From Clostridiales bacterium (lineage in GTDB: Bacteria; Bacillota; Clostridia; Peptostreptococcales; Anaerovoracaceae), in assembly GCA_015058215.1 (NCBI GenBank), contig SVCU01000003.1:62001-126000 (forward strand): DNA of 64,000 nt, in the 5' to 3' direction. Below the pieces are notes generated by a model that saw nothing but the letters and a program-made list of their open reading frames with translations, ran no database searches and was not told the DNA's origin. How positions within the stretch are numbered: position 1 is the stretch's first letter; the number at the start of each line of letters is the position of its first letter. Made by a program: the position numbers and the translations under genes. This document shows positions 42,839 through 52,533 of this stretch, piece after piece.

Positions 42839-43852
42839 TTAGAGGCCTTTTTCGATGATGTAATCCACCAGATCGACTGCCCGGCGGGAATAGCCCCATT
42901 CATTATCGTACCAAGCCATCACCTTCACCATGTTGCCGTCCAGAACCAGAGTGGACAGGCCGTCGATGATGCAGGAATTGGTGTTGCCGCGGAAGTCCAC
43001 GGAAACCAGAGGTTCATCGGTGTAGCCGATGATGCCCTTCATGTAAGTTTCGGAGGCTTCCTTCAGAACAGCATTGACTTCTTCCTTGGAGGTTTCCTTG
43101 CGTACCAGATAGGATACGTCAACGATGGAAACAACGGGAGTGGGAACGCGCAGGGAGCTGCCGTTCAGCTTGCCGTTCAGATGGGGCAGTACCTTGCCCA
43201 CAGCCTTGGCTGCACCGGTGGTGGTGGGAATGATGGACAGGCCGCCGGCTCTTGCTCTGCGCAGATCTTTGTGACCGTGGTCCAGGATCTGCTGGTCGTT
43301 GGTGTAAGAGTGAGCGGTGGTCATGAAGCCCTTTTCGATACCGAATACCTGATCCAGAACCTTGGTGAAGGGTGCCAGACAGTTGGTGGTGCAGGATGCA
43401 TTGGAAATGATGTTATGAGCGGCGGGATCATACATTTCTTCGTTGACACCCATAACGATGGTAATGTCTTCGTTCTTGCCGGGAGCGGAAATGACAACCT
43501 TCTTTGCACCGGCTCTCAGGTGCTTTTCGCAGCTCTCACGATCCGTCATTCTGCCGGTGGATTCCAGAACGATGTCAACGCCCATCTCCTTCCAGGGCAG
43601 GTTTTCGGGATTCCGTTCATTGAATGTACGGATCTTGTGACCGTCGATGATGATGCCGTCCTTTTCCCAGGTGACTTCACCGGGATAGTTGCCATAGACG
43701 CTATCATACTTGAACAGATATGCCAGCGTATCGGGAAGTGTGGAACCGTTGTTGACAGCCACAACTTCGAATTCCGGATGCTTTTCCAATGCGGTCTTCA
43801 AAAAAATTCTGCCAATTCTTCCGAAACCATTGATGGCTACTTTTGTACTCAT
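42839..43852 (-). CDS. gap: Glyceraldehyde-3-phosphate dehydrogenase
   Basis: A 337-residue NAD-type enzyme. The start is the ATG at 43852 (MSTKVAINGFGRIGR), with GGAGGG upstream. The catalytic Cys is in NASCTTNCLAP (about residue 150) with the His in TTAHSYTNDQ. It oxidises glyceraldehyde 3-phosphate to 1,3-bisphosphoglycerate; pgk and tpiA follow. Confidence 0.97.
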   Translation of the reverse strand: MSTKVAINGFGRIGRIFLKTALEKHPEFEVVAVNNGSTLPDTLAYLFKYDSVYGNYPGEVTWEKDGIIIDGHKIRTFNERNPENLPWKEMGVDIVLESTGRMTDRESCEKHLRAGAKKVVISAPGKNEDITIVMGVNEEMYDPAAHNIISNASCTTNCLAPFTKVLDQVFGIEKGFMTTAHSYTNDQQILDHGHKDLRRARAGGLSIIPTTTGAAKAVGKVLPHLNGKLNGSSLRVPTPVVSIVDVSYLVRKETSKEEVNAVLKEASETYMKGIIGYTDEPLVSVDFRGNTNSCIIDGLSTLVLDGNMVKVMAWYDNEWGYSRRAVDLVDYIIEKGL

Positions 43853-43972
43853 GATGTTTTTACCCTCCAATATAAAACCTCATAATAACGCACAAGTATT
43901 AAGTTTTTAACTATATTAGCACAAAATCGGGAAAAGAACAACCTTTCGGCCCTCTTTTCCCGATTTTAATTT

Positions 43973-44469
<497 letters not shown>

Positions 44470-44473
<4 letters not shown>

Positions 44474-45489
44474 TCTCTTTTACCTCCTGCTACTACAAGG
44501 TCGTAGGCCGCATTCTTCTTGATGGCCTTACCGATTTCGATGACGTCGCCCATGACGGCACTGCCGGTGGGCAGGGGGCCTGCGCCGCGGCCGTAGAACA
44601 TCAGCTCGCCGGCTTCGCTGGCCTGTACATATACTGCATTCAGTTCATTGCTGACGGATGCCAGAGGATGGCTGAAGGGCAGCTTGGTGGGCTTGACGCT
44701 GTATTCCAGCTTGCCGTCCACCATCTGTGCGGATGCCACCAGTTTGATCTTGTAGCCGCTCTTGGCTGCTTCCAGGATGTCTTCCTTGGTGACCTTGGTG
44801 ATGCCCTTGGTGGGGATGCCTGCGGGACGGACCCGTTCGCCGAAGCACAGGGAGATCAGGATGGACAGCTTGTTGGCTGCATCGTGGCCTTCCACGTCTG
44901 CGGTGGGGTCGGGTTCTGCAAAGCCCTTATCCTTGGCCAGCTGCAGAGCTTCTTCGTAGGACATATCGAAGTCGGTCATCTGGGTCAGGATGTAGTTGGT
45001 GGTACCGTTCAGAATGCCGTAGACGCCTTCGAACCGGTTGGCCTGCAGAGCGTTGGTCAGGGCGGTCAGTACGGGGATCGCACCACCGACACTGGCTTCG
45101 TAACGGAACATGACATTGTTCTTTTCTGCGGTTTCGCGCAGCAGTTCATAGCTGTGTGCAACAGCAGCTTTATTAGCGGTGACAACGTGCTTACCGTGCT
45201 CCATGGCTCTCAGCATGAAGTCGGTGGCGGGGTGAAGACCGCCCAGCAGTTCGATCACTACATCGATTTCAGGATCGTTGAAAATTTCGTCGGGATCCTG
45301 GGTGAATTTGTTCAGAGGAACATTGACGGGGCGAACGCGGTCAACGTATTTTTCCAGTACCTTGACGATCTCGAAGTCCACGCCGGTATTCTTTTTGATG
45401 GTCTCCCGTTCTTTTTCCAGAACCAGGTAGGTGCCCACGCCGATGTTGCCCAGGCCCATCAAACCGATTTTTACTACGTTCTTGTTCAT
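44470..45489 (-). CDS. hom: Homoserine dehydrogenase without ACT domain
   Basis: A 339-residue enzyme reducing aspartate semialdehyde to homoserine for threonine and methionine synthesis. [15 protein letters not shown] (11-25) is the NAD(P) loop, [12 protein letters not shown] the catalytic region, and [15 protein letters not shown] and [18 protein letters not shown] the family signatures. The C-terminal ACT domain for threonine feedback is absent, the frame ending soon after [16 protein letters not shown]. The ATG at 45489 is chosen over 45561 by the match to the family start. Confidence 0.95.
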
Positions 45490-45569
45490 TTTTGTTGCCT
45501 TTCTTGTTGTACCGTATAGGTTTCCGCATACTATATTGCCATACTTTGCAGGAATTTGCAAAACTATCT

Positions 45570-45597
45570 TTGCAAAAAAGCAAAAAAAGAGTAGAAT
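45570..45597 (+). promoter_or_regulatory. trmL promoter
   Basis: TTGCAA (45570-45575), 16 bases, TAGAAT (45592-45597). The divergent hom promoter region shares this 180-base gap, which also has three TTTGCA motifs. Confidence 0.5.
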
Positions 45598-45671
45598 ATT
45601 TTTGATTTATCCTGTGACGGGCCCCGGTTCTTCCGCCTCGCCCCGCCGCAGCACCCCAAAAGGAGATTCCC

Positions 45672-46169
45672 ATGCAGGACGAACCCATGAAAATTGCCCC
45701 TCTGCTCCACGTGGTCCTGGTGGAGCCGGAGATCCCGCCCAACACCGGAAACATTGCCAGAAGCTGCGCCATTACCGGTGCCAAGCTCCATCTGGTGAAG
45801 CCTCTGGGCTTTTCCATCGACGATGCCCAGGTGAAGCGGGCCGGCCTGGATTACTGGCCCTATGTGGATCTGGAAGTCCACGAAAACCTGGACGCATTCA
45901 TGCAGAAATACGGTGACTGTCCCCTGTTCCTTGCCACCACCAAGGGCAGCCGGCTCTACACCGAAGTCACCTACCCCGACGGTGCCATGATCCTGTTCGG
46001 CCGGGAGACCGCAGGCCTCCCCCGGGATTTCATCGCCGCCCATCAGGAAAAGACCATCCGCATTCCCATGAGCCAGAACACCAAACTGCGCTCGTTGAAC
46101 CTTTCCAACTCCGCTGCCATCGTGCTCTTTGAAGCCCTGCGGCAGAAGGGGTTCCCGGAAATGGAATAG
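45672..46169 (+). CDS. trmL: tRNA (cytidine(34)-2'-O)-methyltransferase
   Basis: A 165-residue SPOUT methyltransferase that methylates the wobble base of tRNA-Leu. N-terminal VVLVEPEIPPNTGNIARSC, then ILFGRETAGLPRD and the knot IPMSQNTKLRSLNLSNSAA. GGAG is eight bases before the ATG at 45672; an inner ATG at 45687 is possible. It begins a plus-strand run with the MaoC, nth and ridA genes. Confidence 0.93.
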   Translation: MQDEPMKIAPLLHVVLVEPEIPPNTGNIARSCAITGAKLHLVKPLGFSIDDAQVKRAGLDYWPYVDLEVHENLDAFMQKYGDCPLFLATTKGSRLYTEVTYPDGAMILFGRETAGLPRDFIAAHQEKTIRIPMSQNTKLRSLNLSNSAAIVLFEALRQKGFPEME

Positions 46170-46239
46170 CCGCCCCAAGGCGCGGCAGAAAACGGGCGGC
46201 CGCCACATCCACAGGCCGCCCTTCTGAAAGGAGAACACC

Positions 46240-46692
46240 ATGTATTTCGAAGATCTGGAATCCCGTGTCAACGTAGGCTTCCGTCTGGACCCCGTCACCA
46301 TCGAACGCGACAAGATGCTGGCCTTCGCCAAAGAATATGACGACCATCCCCTGCACACCGACGACGCCTATGCGGAGACCACCACTTACGAAAAGATCAT
46401 CGCCCCCGGCATCATGAGCTTCATGTCCGTCTGGAACCAGTACCTGAAGAAGGATCCCATCGGCGAGGAACTGATCGCCGGAAAGTCCAACAACGTGGAC
46501 TGGTATAAACCCGTCTATGCGGGTGACACCCTCACCGGTATGGCCGCCATCACCAGAACCCTGGCCAAGAACCCTTACAACGGCATCGTGGAGATCACCA
46601 TCGAAGCCTACAACCAGAAGGGCGACATGGTTCTGCGGGGCATCACCGAAGTTGTGGTGAAGCGCCGCGGCTGGGACAGCCCCAGCCTGTAA
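46240..46692 (+). CDS. MaoC-like hotdog dehydratase
   Basis: A 150-residue single-hotdog protein. EYDDHPLHTDDAYA (32-45) holds the hydratase catalytic Asp34 and His39, and IIAPGIMSFM follows. Family members hydrate enoyl-CoA or related thioesters. AAAGGAG precedes the ATG. The nearby acyl-CoA synthetase and GntR regulator suggest acyl-CoA metabolism, but no direct link is visible. Confidence 0.83.
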   Translation: MYFEDLESRVNVGFRLDPVTIERDKMLAFAKEYDDHPLHTDDAYAETTTYEKIIAPGIMSFMSVWNQYLKKDPIGEELIAGKSNNVDWYKPVYAGDTLTGMAAITRTLAKNPYNGIVEITIEAYNQKGDMVLRGITEVVVKRRGWDSPSL

Positions 46693-46753
46693 CGCCGCAG
46701 CTGCAGAGCGGCAGCTCTGCACCATGCAGTATCGCTGATAAAAGGTATCCATT

Positions 46754-47398
46754 ATGGCTAAACTGACAAAGAAACAGGTGGCGGAGCTGGTGCCCGCTCT
46801 GGAAGCCCTCTATCCCGATGCAGGCTGCGCCCTGCACTTCGATTCCGTCTTCCATCTGCTGGTGGCCGTCATGCTTTCCGCCCAGACCACCGATAAAAGC
46901 GTAAACCAGGTGACCCCCACCCTCTTCGCCAAATACCCCGAAGCCGCCGACATCGCCGCCGCCGACCGGGCCGACCTGGAAAACATCCTGCGTCACATCG
47001 GCATGTACCGCACCAAGGCCAAAAACCTGCAGGCCCTCTGTCAGGTGCTGGCCGACGAATACGGCGGTGAAGTGCCCCAGGATTACGACAAGCTGACCGC
47101 CCTTCCCGGCGTTGGCCGCAAGACCGCAAACGTGGTGCTTTCCGTGGGCTTCGGCGAGCAGCGCATCGCCGTGGACACCCATGTGTTCCGGCTGGCAAAC
47201 CGCATCGGCCTCACCGCAGAGCCCGATGTGCTGAAGACGGAGCTTTCCCTGATGAAGGCTCTCCCCTACGACCACTGGAGCACCATGCACCACGCCCTGA
47301 TCTGGCACGGCCGCCAGGTCTGCAACGCCCGCAATCCCAAATGCGAGGACTGCGGCATCCGGGCCCTCTGCAAAAAGAACGGCCTCACCAAAAAGTAA
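46754..47398 (+). CDS. nth: Endonuclease III
   Basis: A 214-residue DNA glycosylase/AP lyase for oxidised pyrimidines. Helix-hairpin-helix LPGVGRKTANVVLSVGF (about 117-133) with catalytic Lys; catalytic Asp in VDTHVFRLANR; the 4Fe-4S cluster C-x6-C-x2-C-x5-C is CNARNPKCEDCGIRALC near the C-terminus. Confidence 0.96.
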   Translation: MAKLTKKQVAELVPALEALYPDAGCALHFDSVFHLLVAVMLSAQTTDKSVNQVTPTLFAKYPEAADIAAADRADLENILRHIGMYRTKAKNLQALCQVLADEYGGEVPQDYDKLTALPGVGRKTANVVLSVGFGEQRIAVDTHVFRLANRIGLTAEPDVLKTELSLMKALPYDHWSTMHHALIWHGRQVCNARNPKCEDCGIRALCKKNGLTKK

Positions 47399-47425
47399 CC
47401 AATTTTCCTAAAGGAGGAATTCAAA

Positions 47426-47812
47426 ATGAAACACGTACTGAGCACTGAAAAGGCACCCGCAGCCATCGGCCCCTATTCTCAGGGCATCTCCGCTGCCGGT
47501 CTCACCTTCGTTTCCGGTCAGCTGCCCGTTGACCCCGCCACCGGCGCAATGCCCGAAGATGCAGCCAGCCAGGCAAAGCAGTCCCTGACCAACGTCAGCG
47601 CCATTCTGGAAAGCAACGGCTGCAGCATGGACGATATCGTCAAGACCACCGTTTTCCTGGTAGACATGGGCGACTTTGCCGCCGTGAACGAAGTGTACAA
47701 GACCTTCTTCGGCGAAAGCTTCCCTGCACGCTCCTGCGTAGCTGTAAAGGAACTGCCCAAGGGCGCCAAGGTGGAGATCGAAGCCATCGCCGTCGGCGGC
47801 TTCAGCCTGTAA
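47426..47812 (+). CDS. ridA: RidA-family enamine/imine deaminase
   Basis: A 128-residue protein that clears reactive 2-aminoacrylate-type intermediates. Markers: APAAIGPYSQGI (11-22), VSGQLPVDP, and the catalytic Arg in FPARSCVAVKELPKGAKVEIEAIA (within 98-121). AAAGGAGG precedes the ATG. A terminator follows. Confidence 0.95.
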   Translation: MKHVLSTEKAPAAIGPYSQGISAAGLTFVSGQLPVDPATGAMPEDAASQAKQSLTNVSAILESNGCSMDDIVKTTVFLVDMGDFAAVNEVYKTFFGESFPARSCVAVKELPKGAKVEIEAIAVGGFSL

Positions 47813-47839
47813 GCGTATTCTACTTTGAAAGTATAAGAG

Positions 47840-47869
47840 AAAGCCCCTGCGGATGCAGGGGCTTTTTCT
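47840..47869. terminator. ridA terminator
   Basis: AAAGCCCCTGC, four-base loop, GCAGGGGCTTT, then TTCTTTT; convergent with the acyl-CoA synthetase gene. Confidence 0.85.
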
Positions 47870-47920
47870 TTTCTTTGTTGCTTTTCTTTCAGGCAAACGA
47901 TTGCTTCGCCTTTTCGCAGG

Positions 47921-49675
47921 TTATGCGTTGGCAGACTGCTTGGCTGCTTCTTCCTCTTCCAGGACGCGGTAGGCCACCTTGCCCACCAGGGTCTTGGGCA
48001 GGGTCTCCCGGAACTCGATGTCGTAAGGCATTGCGTACTTTGCAATATTCTTGCGGCAGTAAGCCAGGATGTTCTGCTTGGTCTCCTCGGTTGCGGGCAC
48101 GCCTTCCTTCAGCATGACGAAGGCCTTCACCTTCTGCATCTTGTAGGGATCGGGCACGCCGATGATGCAGCTCATGTGGACCATTTCGTGGGCATCCAGA
48201 ATGTTTTCCAGCTGGCCGGGATAGATGTTGTAGCCGGAGGAAACGATCATGCGCTTCATGCGGCCCTTGAAGTAGATGAAGCCTTCGTTATCCATGGAAC
48301 CCAGGTCGCCGGTATAGACCCAGGCGAGGCCGTCTGCATGGGTACGCAGGGTCTGTGCGGTCTCCTCGGGATGGCCGATGTATTCCTTCATAACGGTGGG
48401 ACCTGCCAGCAGGATCTCCCCTTCCTCGCCGTAGGGCAGTTCGTTCTCGGTGCCGGGTTCCACGATCTTATAGTAGGTATCGGGGAAGGGTACGCCGATG
48501 CTGCCTTCCTTGTACATATGGGGAGGCGTCAGGCAGGAGGCGGTAACGCATTCGGTGGTGCCGAAGCCTTCGCGCACCTGAACCTTAGCGTTGTGATCGA
48601 TGAGGAACTGATCCAGTTTCTTCTTCAGTTCGATGGAGAGGGAATCGCCGCCGCTGAAAACGCCCTTCAGGTTGCCCAGATCCGCCTTTTCCATGGAAGG
48701 CAGGCGCAGCAGGGCTTCGTACAGGGTGGGAACACCAGCCATGAAGTTGATGCTCTGCTTGGTGATGATCTTGCCCAGGCTCTTGGGAGTGAAACGGGGA
48801 ACCAGCACGCAGCGGCCGCCGTTGGCCAGCATGGAATGGATGCTGACACCCAGACCGAAGCCGTGGAAAATGGGCATGGCCGCCAGCATTTTATCGCCGG
48901 GCTTGAACATGGGGTTGGCTGCCACCACCTGTGCGGCCAACGCGTTGAAGTTCAGGTTGCTGAGCATGATGCCCTTGGTGGTGCCGGTGGTGCCGCCGCT
49001 GTAGAGGATAACGGCCCCTTCTTCACAGTCCTGCTCCACGCGGTAATTCCAGAAGCAGTGCTTGCCCATCTGCATGAATTCGTTCCAGCGGATGACGGGG
49101 GCATCTGCGGGGATCTTCTGGATCTTACGGCCTTCGGTCAGCATATAGCCCGCCTTGATGGGCTGGGCCAGTTCGTCGCGAATGCTGGCGATGACGATGT
49201 TCACCACGCTGGTGTTCTTGCGAATGGCTTCAAACTTATTATAGAACTGGTCCAAAGTGATGGCGGTAACGCTCTTGGACTCGTTCAGATAGAATTCGAT
49301 CTCCTTCTCTGCGGAGAGAGGATGGATCATGTTGGCGATGCCGCCCACCATGTTCACCGCGTAGAAAACGAACAGCGCCTGGGGGCAGTTGGGCATAGCG
49401 ATGGTGACCCGGTCGCCCTTGCGGATGCCGATGGTTTTCAGCGCCTTGGCGCAGTTGTGGATCTCTTCGGCCAGCCGCTTGTAGGTGGTGGGCTTGCCCA
49501 TGAAATCGAATGCGATATTGTTGGGATATTTGGCGGCAGCCTCCAGAACAGCGTCGCAGAGAGTCCCCTGAGAGTATTCCAGATGCTCGGGAACACCGCC
49601 CATATGACCGTACCAAGGGGTCTTGGCGGTATTGTTCCCTTTCATGAAAGCATACTGCTTCTTGTTGTCGTCCAT
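47921..49675 (-). CDS. Long-chain acyl-CoA synthetase (AMP-forming)
   Basis: A 584-residue adenylate-forming ligase activating fatty acids with ATP and CoA. P-loop LYSGGTTGTTKGIMLS (about 223-238), GFGTTEC (about 368), VYTGDLGSMD (about 446-455) and GRMKRMIVSSGYNIYPGQLE (about 464-483). Length fits the FadD group. It is divergent from a GntR/FCD regulator, a usual arrangement for fatty-acid control. The last residues EEEEAAKQSANA are an unusual polar tail. Confidence 0.9.
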   Translation of the reverse strand: MDDNKKQYAFMKGNNTAKTPWYGHMGGVPEHLEYSQGTLCDAVLEAAAKYPNNIAFDFMGKPTTYKRLAEEIHNCAKALKTIGIRKGDRVTIAMPNCPQALFVFYAVNMVGGIANMIHPLSAEKEIEFYLNESKSVTAITLDQFYNKFEAIRKNTSVVNIVIASIRDELAQPIKAGYMLTEGRKIQKIPADAPVIRWNEFMQMGKHCFWNYRVEQDCEEGAVILYSGGTTGTTKGIMLSNLNFNALAAQVVAANPMFKPGDKMLAAMPIFHGFGLGVSIHSMLANGGRCVLVPRFTPKSLGKIITKQSINFMAGVPTLYEALLRLPSMEKADLGNLKGVFSGGDSLSIELKKKLDQFLIDHNAKVQVREGFGTTECVTASCLTPPHMYKEGSIGVPFPDTYYKIVEPGTENELPYGEEGEILLAGPTVMKEYIGHPEETAQTLRTHADGLAWVYTGDLGSMDNEGFIYFKGRMKRMIVSSGYNIYPGQLENILDAHEMVHMSCIIGVPDPYKMQKVKAFVMLKEGVPATEETKQNILAYCRKNIAKYAMPYDIEFRETLPKTLVGKVAYRVLEEEEAAKQSANA

Positions 49676-49786
49676 TATAGTTGCTCCTTGTGTCCTTATT
49701 CCTCTTTCGGTGTGCCTTCGGATCCGGGTCTGCGCCCTCAGCAGCGCCGGTGACTTCTACAAAAAGTCGGATGCACACATCAATTC

Positions 49787-49814
49787 ATTATAGCATTTCT
49801 TCCAAAAAATACAA
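49787..49814 (-). promoter_or_regulatory. Acyl-CoA synthetase promoter
   Basis: On the minus strand TTGTAT (49809-49814), 16 bases, TATAAT (49787-49792), giving a 105-base leader. Confidence 0.6.
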
Positions 49815-49836
49815 TGAAAAATGGCGGAAACAAACC

Positions 49837-49916
49837 TTGACCCTGCTGCATTCAAAAGTTATAATGTTTGTACACATTGTATACGAAAAGGAGCGTTTCC
49901 CATTTCGTATACCAAA
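49837..49916 (+). promoter_or_regulatory. gntR promoter and twin GTATAC operators
   Basis: TTGACC (49837-49842), 17 bases, TATAAT (49860-49865). Just downstream are TTGTATACGAA (49877-49887) and TTTCGTATACCAAA (49903-49916), palindromes centred on GTATAC 28 bases apart, plus a weaker GTACAC at 49870. TNGTATACNA sites suit GntR/FCD dimers, so autorepression and control of the divergent synthetase are likely. Confidence 0.7.
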
Positions 49917-49979
49917 TTCAATTTTGTTCTTCGGATCAAACGGATCCGGCAGCGCCTTGCGCCAACCTCAGGAGGCACC

Positions 49980-50639
49980 ATGTATTCTTCCGACACCAAA
50001 GACCTGAAAATGAGCAGCCAGCCTCTTTCCGGCAGCCTGTACCACGAACTGCGCAGAGATATTCTGCAGGGCCGTTTCCAGCGGGGCGAAAAACTCACCG
50101 AGCAGGCCCTCTGCGAAACCTACCAGATGAGCCGCACTCCCGTCCGCGAAGCGTTCCGTCAGCTGGAACTGGAAGGACTCATCGAAACCATCCCCAACCG
50201 GGGTGCCTTTGTGGTCGGACTCACCCGTCAGGATATCCAGGACCTTTACGAAATGCGTAAGGAATACGAGATCCTCGCCGTCCGCTGGGCCATCCAGCGC
50301 ATCACCCCGGAAAATCTGGCCAAGCTGGAAGAAGCCTACGAGTTCATGGAATTCTACACCATGAAGCAGGAAGCGGAAAAAATGCTGAACATTAACATGA
50401 AGTTCCACGAGCTGATCTACGAATCCGCCGGAAACCGGATCCTGTATAACGCCCTTTCCACCTACCAGGCCTACATCAAACAGACCAAAACCAACAGCAC
50501 CTACGTGGACGGCTACCTGGAACAGGTGCTCTCCGAGCACAAATCCATCTTTGAAGCCTTCAAGGCACGGGATCCGGAAGCCGGTGCAGCAGCCGCTGCG
50601 ATCCACATGGAAAACGCCAAGAAGCGAGCAAATTTTTAA
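49980..50639 (+). CDS. GntR-family regulator with FCD domain
   Basis: A 219-residue regulator. The start is the ATG at 49980, with AGGAGG upstream; the earlier frame runs through the promoter. Winged helix at about 15-85 (LYHELRRDILQGRF, MSRTPVREAFRQLELEGLIE), then an all-helical FCD ligand domain (about 90-215) with MKFHELIYESAGN and a late His in AIHMENA that may bind metal. It probably senses an acyl-CoA or organic acid and controls the divergent synthetase (inference). Confidence 0.92.
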   Translation: MYSSDTKDLKMSSQPLSGSLYHELRRDILQGRFQRGEKLTEQALCETYQMSRTPVREAFRQLELEGLIETIPNRGAFVVGLTRQDIQDLYEMRKEYEILAVRWAIQRITPENLAKLEEAYEFMEFYTMKQEAEKMLNINMKFHELIYESAGNRILYNALSTYQAYIKQTKTNSTYVDGYLEQVLSEHKSIFEAFKARDPEAGAAAAAIHMENAKKRANF

Positions 50640-50680
50640 GAAACACATCCGTTTTTTATTTATTTAATACGATCGCAATG

Positions 50681-50718
50681 AAAAGCGCGTCCCAAACTTC
50701 GGTGGGACGCGCTTCTTT
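50681..50718. terminator. Bidirectional terminator between gntR and LUD genes
   Basis: AAAAGCGCGTCCCA pairs with TGGGACGCGCTTcTTTT around a short loop (AACTTCGG region), with T-runs on both strands. Confidence 0.8.
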
Positions 50719-50743
50719 TACGGTTTTGTTTTACAATAACACT

Positions 50744-51358
50744 TTACTTGCCAAGCTTTTCATTGATCAAATAAACGGTGATGGGCATGCCGGTGATCTG
50801 GCGTTCCAGGATCAGAGTGGCATTGCACATCCGTGCGGGGGAGTCACAATTCATGCAGTGGCCCAGTTCTGCGCAGGGAGTCTTCTTGCCCAGCCGCTGT
50901 GCGTTGGGAGGGCAGGCCACGTTCTTGATGCGGATCAGACCGTCTTCATAATTGGCAACGATCTTGTTGATGCCGGTCATCAGATACAGACGCTTGTGAC
51001 CGAACAGCATAGAGGACAGCCGGTTGCCGGTGCCGTCGATATTGATCATGCGGCCGTCTTCGGTGACGGCGTTATTGGAAGCGACATAGAGATCGGCCAG
51101 CATGGCTTCTCTCTGGCATTCGGGAACGGACTTTCCTTCGGGGCGGTCCCAATGCTGGTACACGGTGGTGCCGCGGGCTGCCAGGGCTTCGGGGATTCCC
51201 ATTTCACGGGCGGTGATGCTGCCGCCGATACCGACGGTATCCTTGGGATCGGTTTCTTCCAGGAAAGCCTTCAGGGCTTCTTCCTTGGTTTCAAAGCACT
51301 TAACGGTGAAGCCATTGCGTTCCAGAGCAGCGGCGGTCTTGAGAATTTTTTCCTGCAT
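50744..51358 (-). CDS. LUD-domain protein (LutC/YkgG-like)
   Basis: A 204-residue LUD (DUF162) protein. VGIGGSITAREMGI (about 42-55), DLYVASNNAVTEDGRMINIDGTGNR split over residues 89-112, and a Cys-rich C-terminal stretch ACPPNAQRL, CAELGHCMNCDSP, MCNATLI. Relatives act in lactate oxidation (LutABC), but no lutA/lutB is nearby, so the role is open. AAAGGAGG precedes the ATG. Confidence 0.85.
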   Translation of the reverse strand: MQEKILKTAAALERNGFTVKCFETKEEALKAFLEETDPKDTVGIGGSITAREMGIPEALAARGTTVYQHWDRPEGKSVPECQREAMLADLYVASNNAVTEDGRMINIDGTGNRLSSMLFGHKRLYLMTGINKIVANYEDGLIRIKNVACPPNAQRLGKKTPCAELGHCMNCDSPARMCNATLILERQITGMPITVYLINEKLGK

Positions 51359-51423
51359 GGGTGCAGCCTCCTTTATTTCTTTGCGCGGGTGCGCTTTGGT
51401 ACAGGGGATCCATTAACAGTTTT

Positions 51424-51452
51424 ATTATAGCGAAAGAGCCCTGCTTACGCAA
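51424..51452 (-). promoter_or_regulatory. LUD gene promoter overlapping a terminator hairpin
   Basis: On the minus strand TTGCGT (51447-51452), 17 bases, TATAAT (51424-51429). The spacer and -35 lie inside an AAAGAGCC/GGGCTCTTT hairpin that may end the HydE-like operon. The 51453-51546 remainder has a GGCGGCGCC/GGCGCCGCC hairpin (about 51513-51542) but no gene. Confidence 0.6.
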
Positions 51453-51546
51453 GGCTCTTTGTAAATTCAGAGGGCTGCGGCGGCGGCAAACAGGAAGGCC
51501 GCCGCTTCCGGCGGCGCCAAGTTCAAAATCCGGCGCCGCCCCGTCC

Positions 51547-52524
51547 CTAAAACTGCAGCTTGCTGCCGCTCTGCTCGGCCATGGCGCGGATGTGCTCCAT
51601 CCCCAGCAGAATGCGGTTATCCACCACCCGGAACACGTCGCTGAGATCGTTGGGCAGCAGATCTGTATACATCATATCGGCACCGGCCCGCAGGGCTGCC
51701 AGATTGCCGGAGGGCGATGCAAACCCTTCCTTCAGGTTCTCGCCGGGCTGCCCTGCAGTGATGTAAACCTCAGGCAGCAGCACCCGGAGAAGGGAGATCT
51801 CCCGCAGATTCTTTTCGATGCTTCCCCTGCCCCCTTCTGCGGCCAGAGGAGTGCCCATGGCGGGCATATAGGGAACGATGGGAGCCCAGTCGATTTCCAG
51901 CTGCTTCATCCGCAGGATATCCTCCGCCAGTTCTTCTTCCGTCTGTCCGGGCCAGTCCACGATGTTGCCGCTGGCCAGTTCCAGACCCGCTTCTTTGATC
52001 CAGTGGATGCATTCCATGCGGTGCTTGAAATTGGTGGAGGGGTTCAGCCGGTTGAAGCTGGCTTCGTTCGACATTTCGAACTTGGCCACATAGCGGTCAG
52101 CCCCCGCTTCCTTCAGGATGCGGAACTGCTCTTTGGAAAATTCCCCGCAGGCCAGGCTCACATGGAGACCGGCTTCCTTGCAGGCCGCTACGATCTTCAC
52201 CAGATTTTCGAAGCCGTACTTGGGGTCTTCCCCGGAGATCAGGAAAATCTTTTTGAACCCGTTGGCGGCTGCCTGCTGTGCGGCTGCGATCACCGTTTCC
52301 GGCTCCATGCGATACCGCTTCAAATTGGCATTGCCCGCCCGCATGCCGCAGTACAGGCACTGATTTTTACACACGTTGGTGAATCCCATCATGGAAACGG
52401 CCACCAACCGGTTATCGGTCACTTCGGCCCGGATGCGCCGGGCTTCTGCACCGATGGTATCATCGAATTCCTGCCAGGGAAGGCGCAGGGCCTCCAGGAT
52501 CTCTTGCTTGCTGTTCAGATTCAT
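51547..52524 (-). CDS. HydE-like radical SAM enzyme
   Basis: A 325-residue radical SAM protein close to HydE/PylB/BioB. CKNQCLYCG supplies the cluster ligands C52, C56 and C59 (CX3CX2C). NLKRYRMEPETV, FLISGEDPKYG and AGADRYVAKFEMSN follow HydE closely, as does the later GNIVDWPGQTEEELAED. The second C-terminal cluster of some HydE proteins is absent. It is last in an operon with a NitT/TauT-type importer and a TM1266-like protein, 10 bases after the ATPase. HydF and HydG are not in the window, so it may be a paralogue acting on an imported substrate (inference). Confidence 0.82.
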   Translation of the reverse strand: MNLNSKQEILEALRLPWQEFDDTIGAEARRIRAEVTDNRLVAVSMMGFTNVCKNQCLYCGMRAGNANLKRYRMEPETVIAAAQQAAANGFKKIFLISGEDPKYGFENLVKIVAACKEAGLHVSLACGEFSKEQFRILKEAGADRYVAKFEMSNEASFNRLNPSTNFKHRMECIHWIKEAGLELASGNIVDWPGQTEEELAEDILRMKQLEIDWAPIVPYMPAMGTPLAAEGGRGSIEKNLREISLLRVLLPEVYITAGQPGENLKEGFASPSGNLAALRAGADMMYTDLLPNDLSDVFRVVDNRILLGMEHIRAMAEQSGSKLQF

Positions 52525-52533
52525 TTTGTTCTC

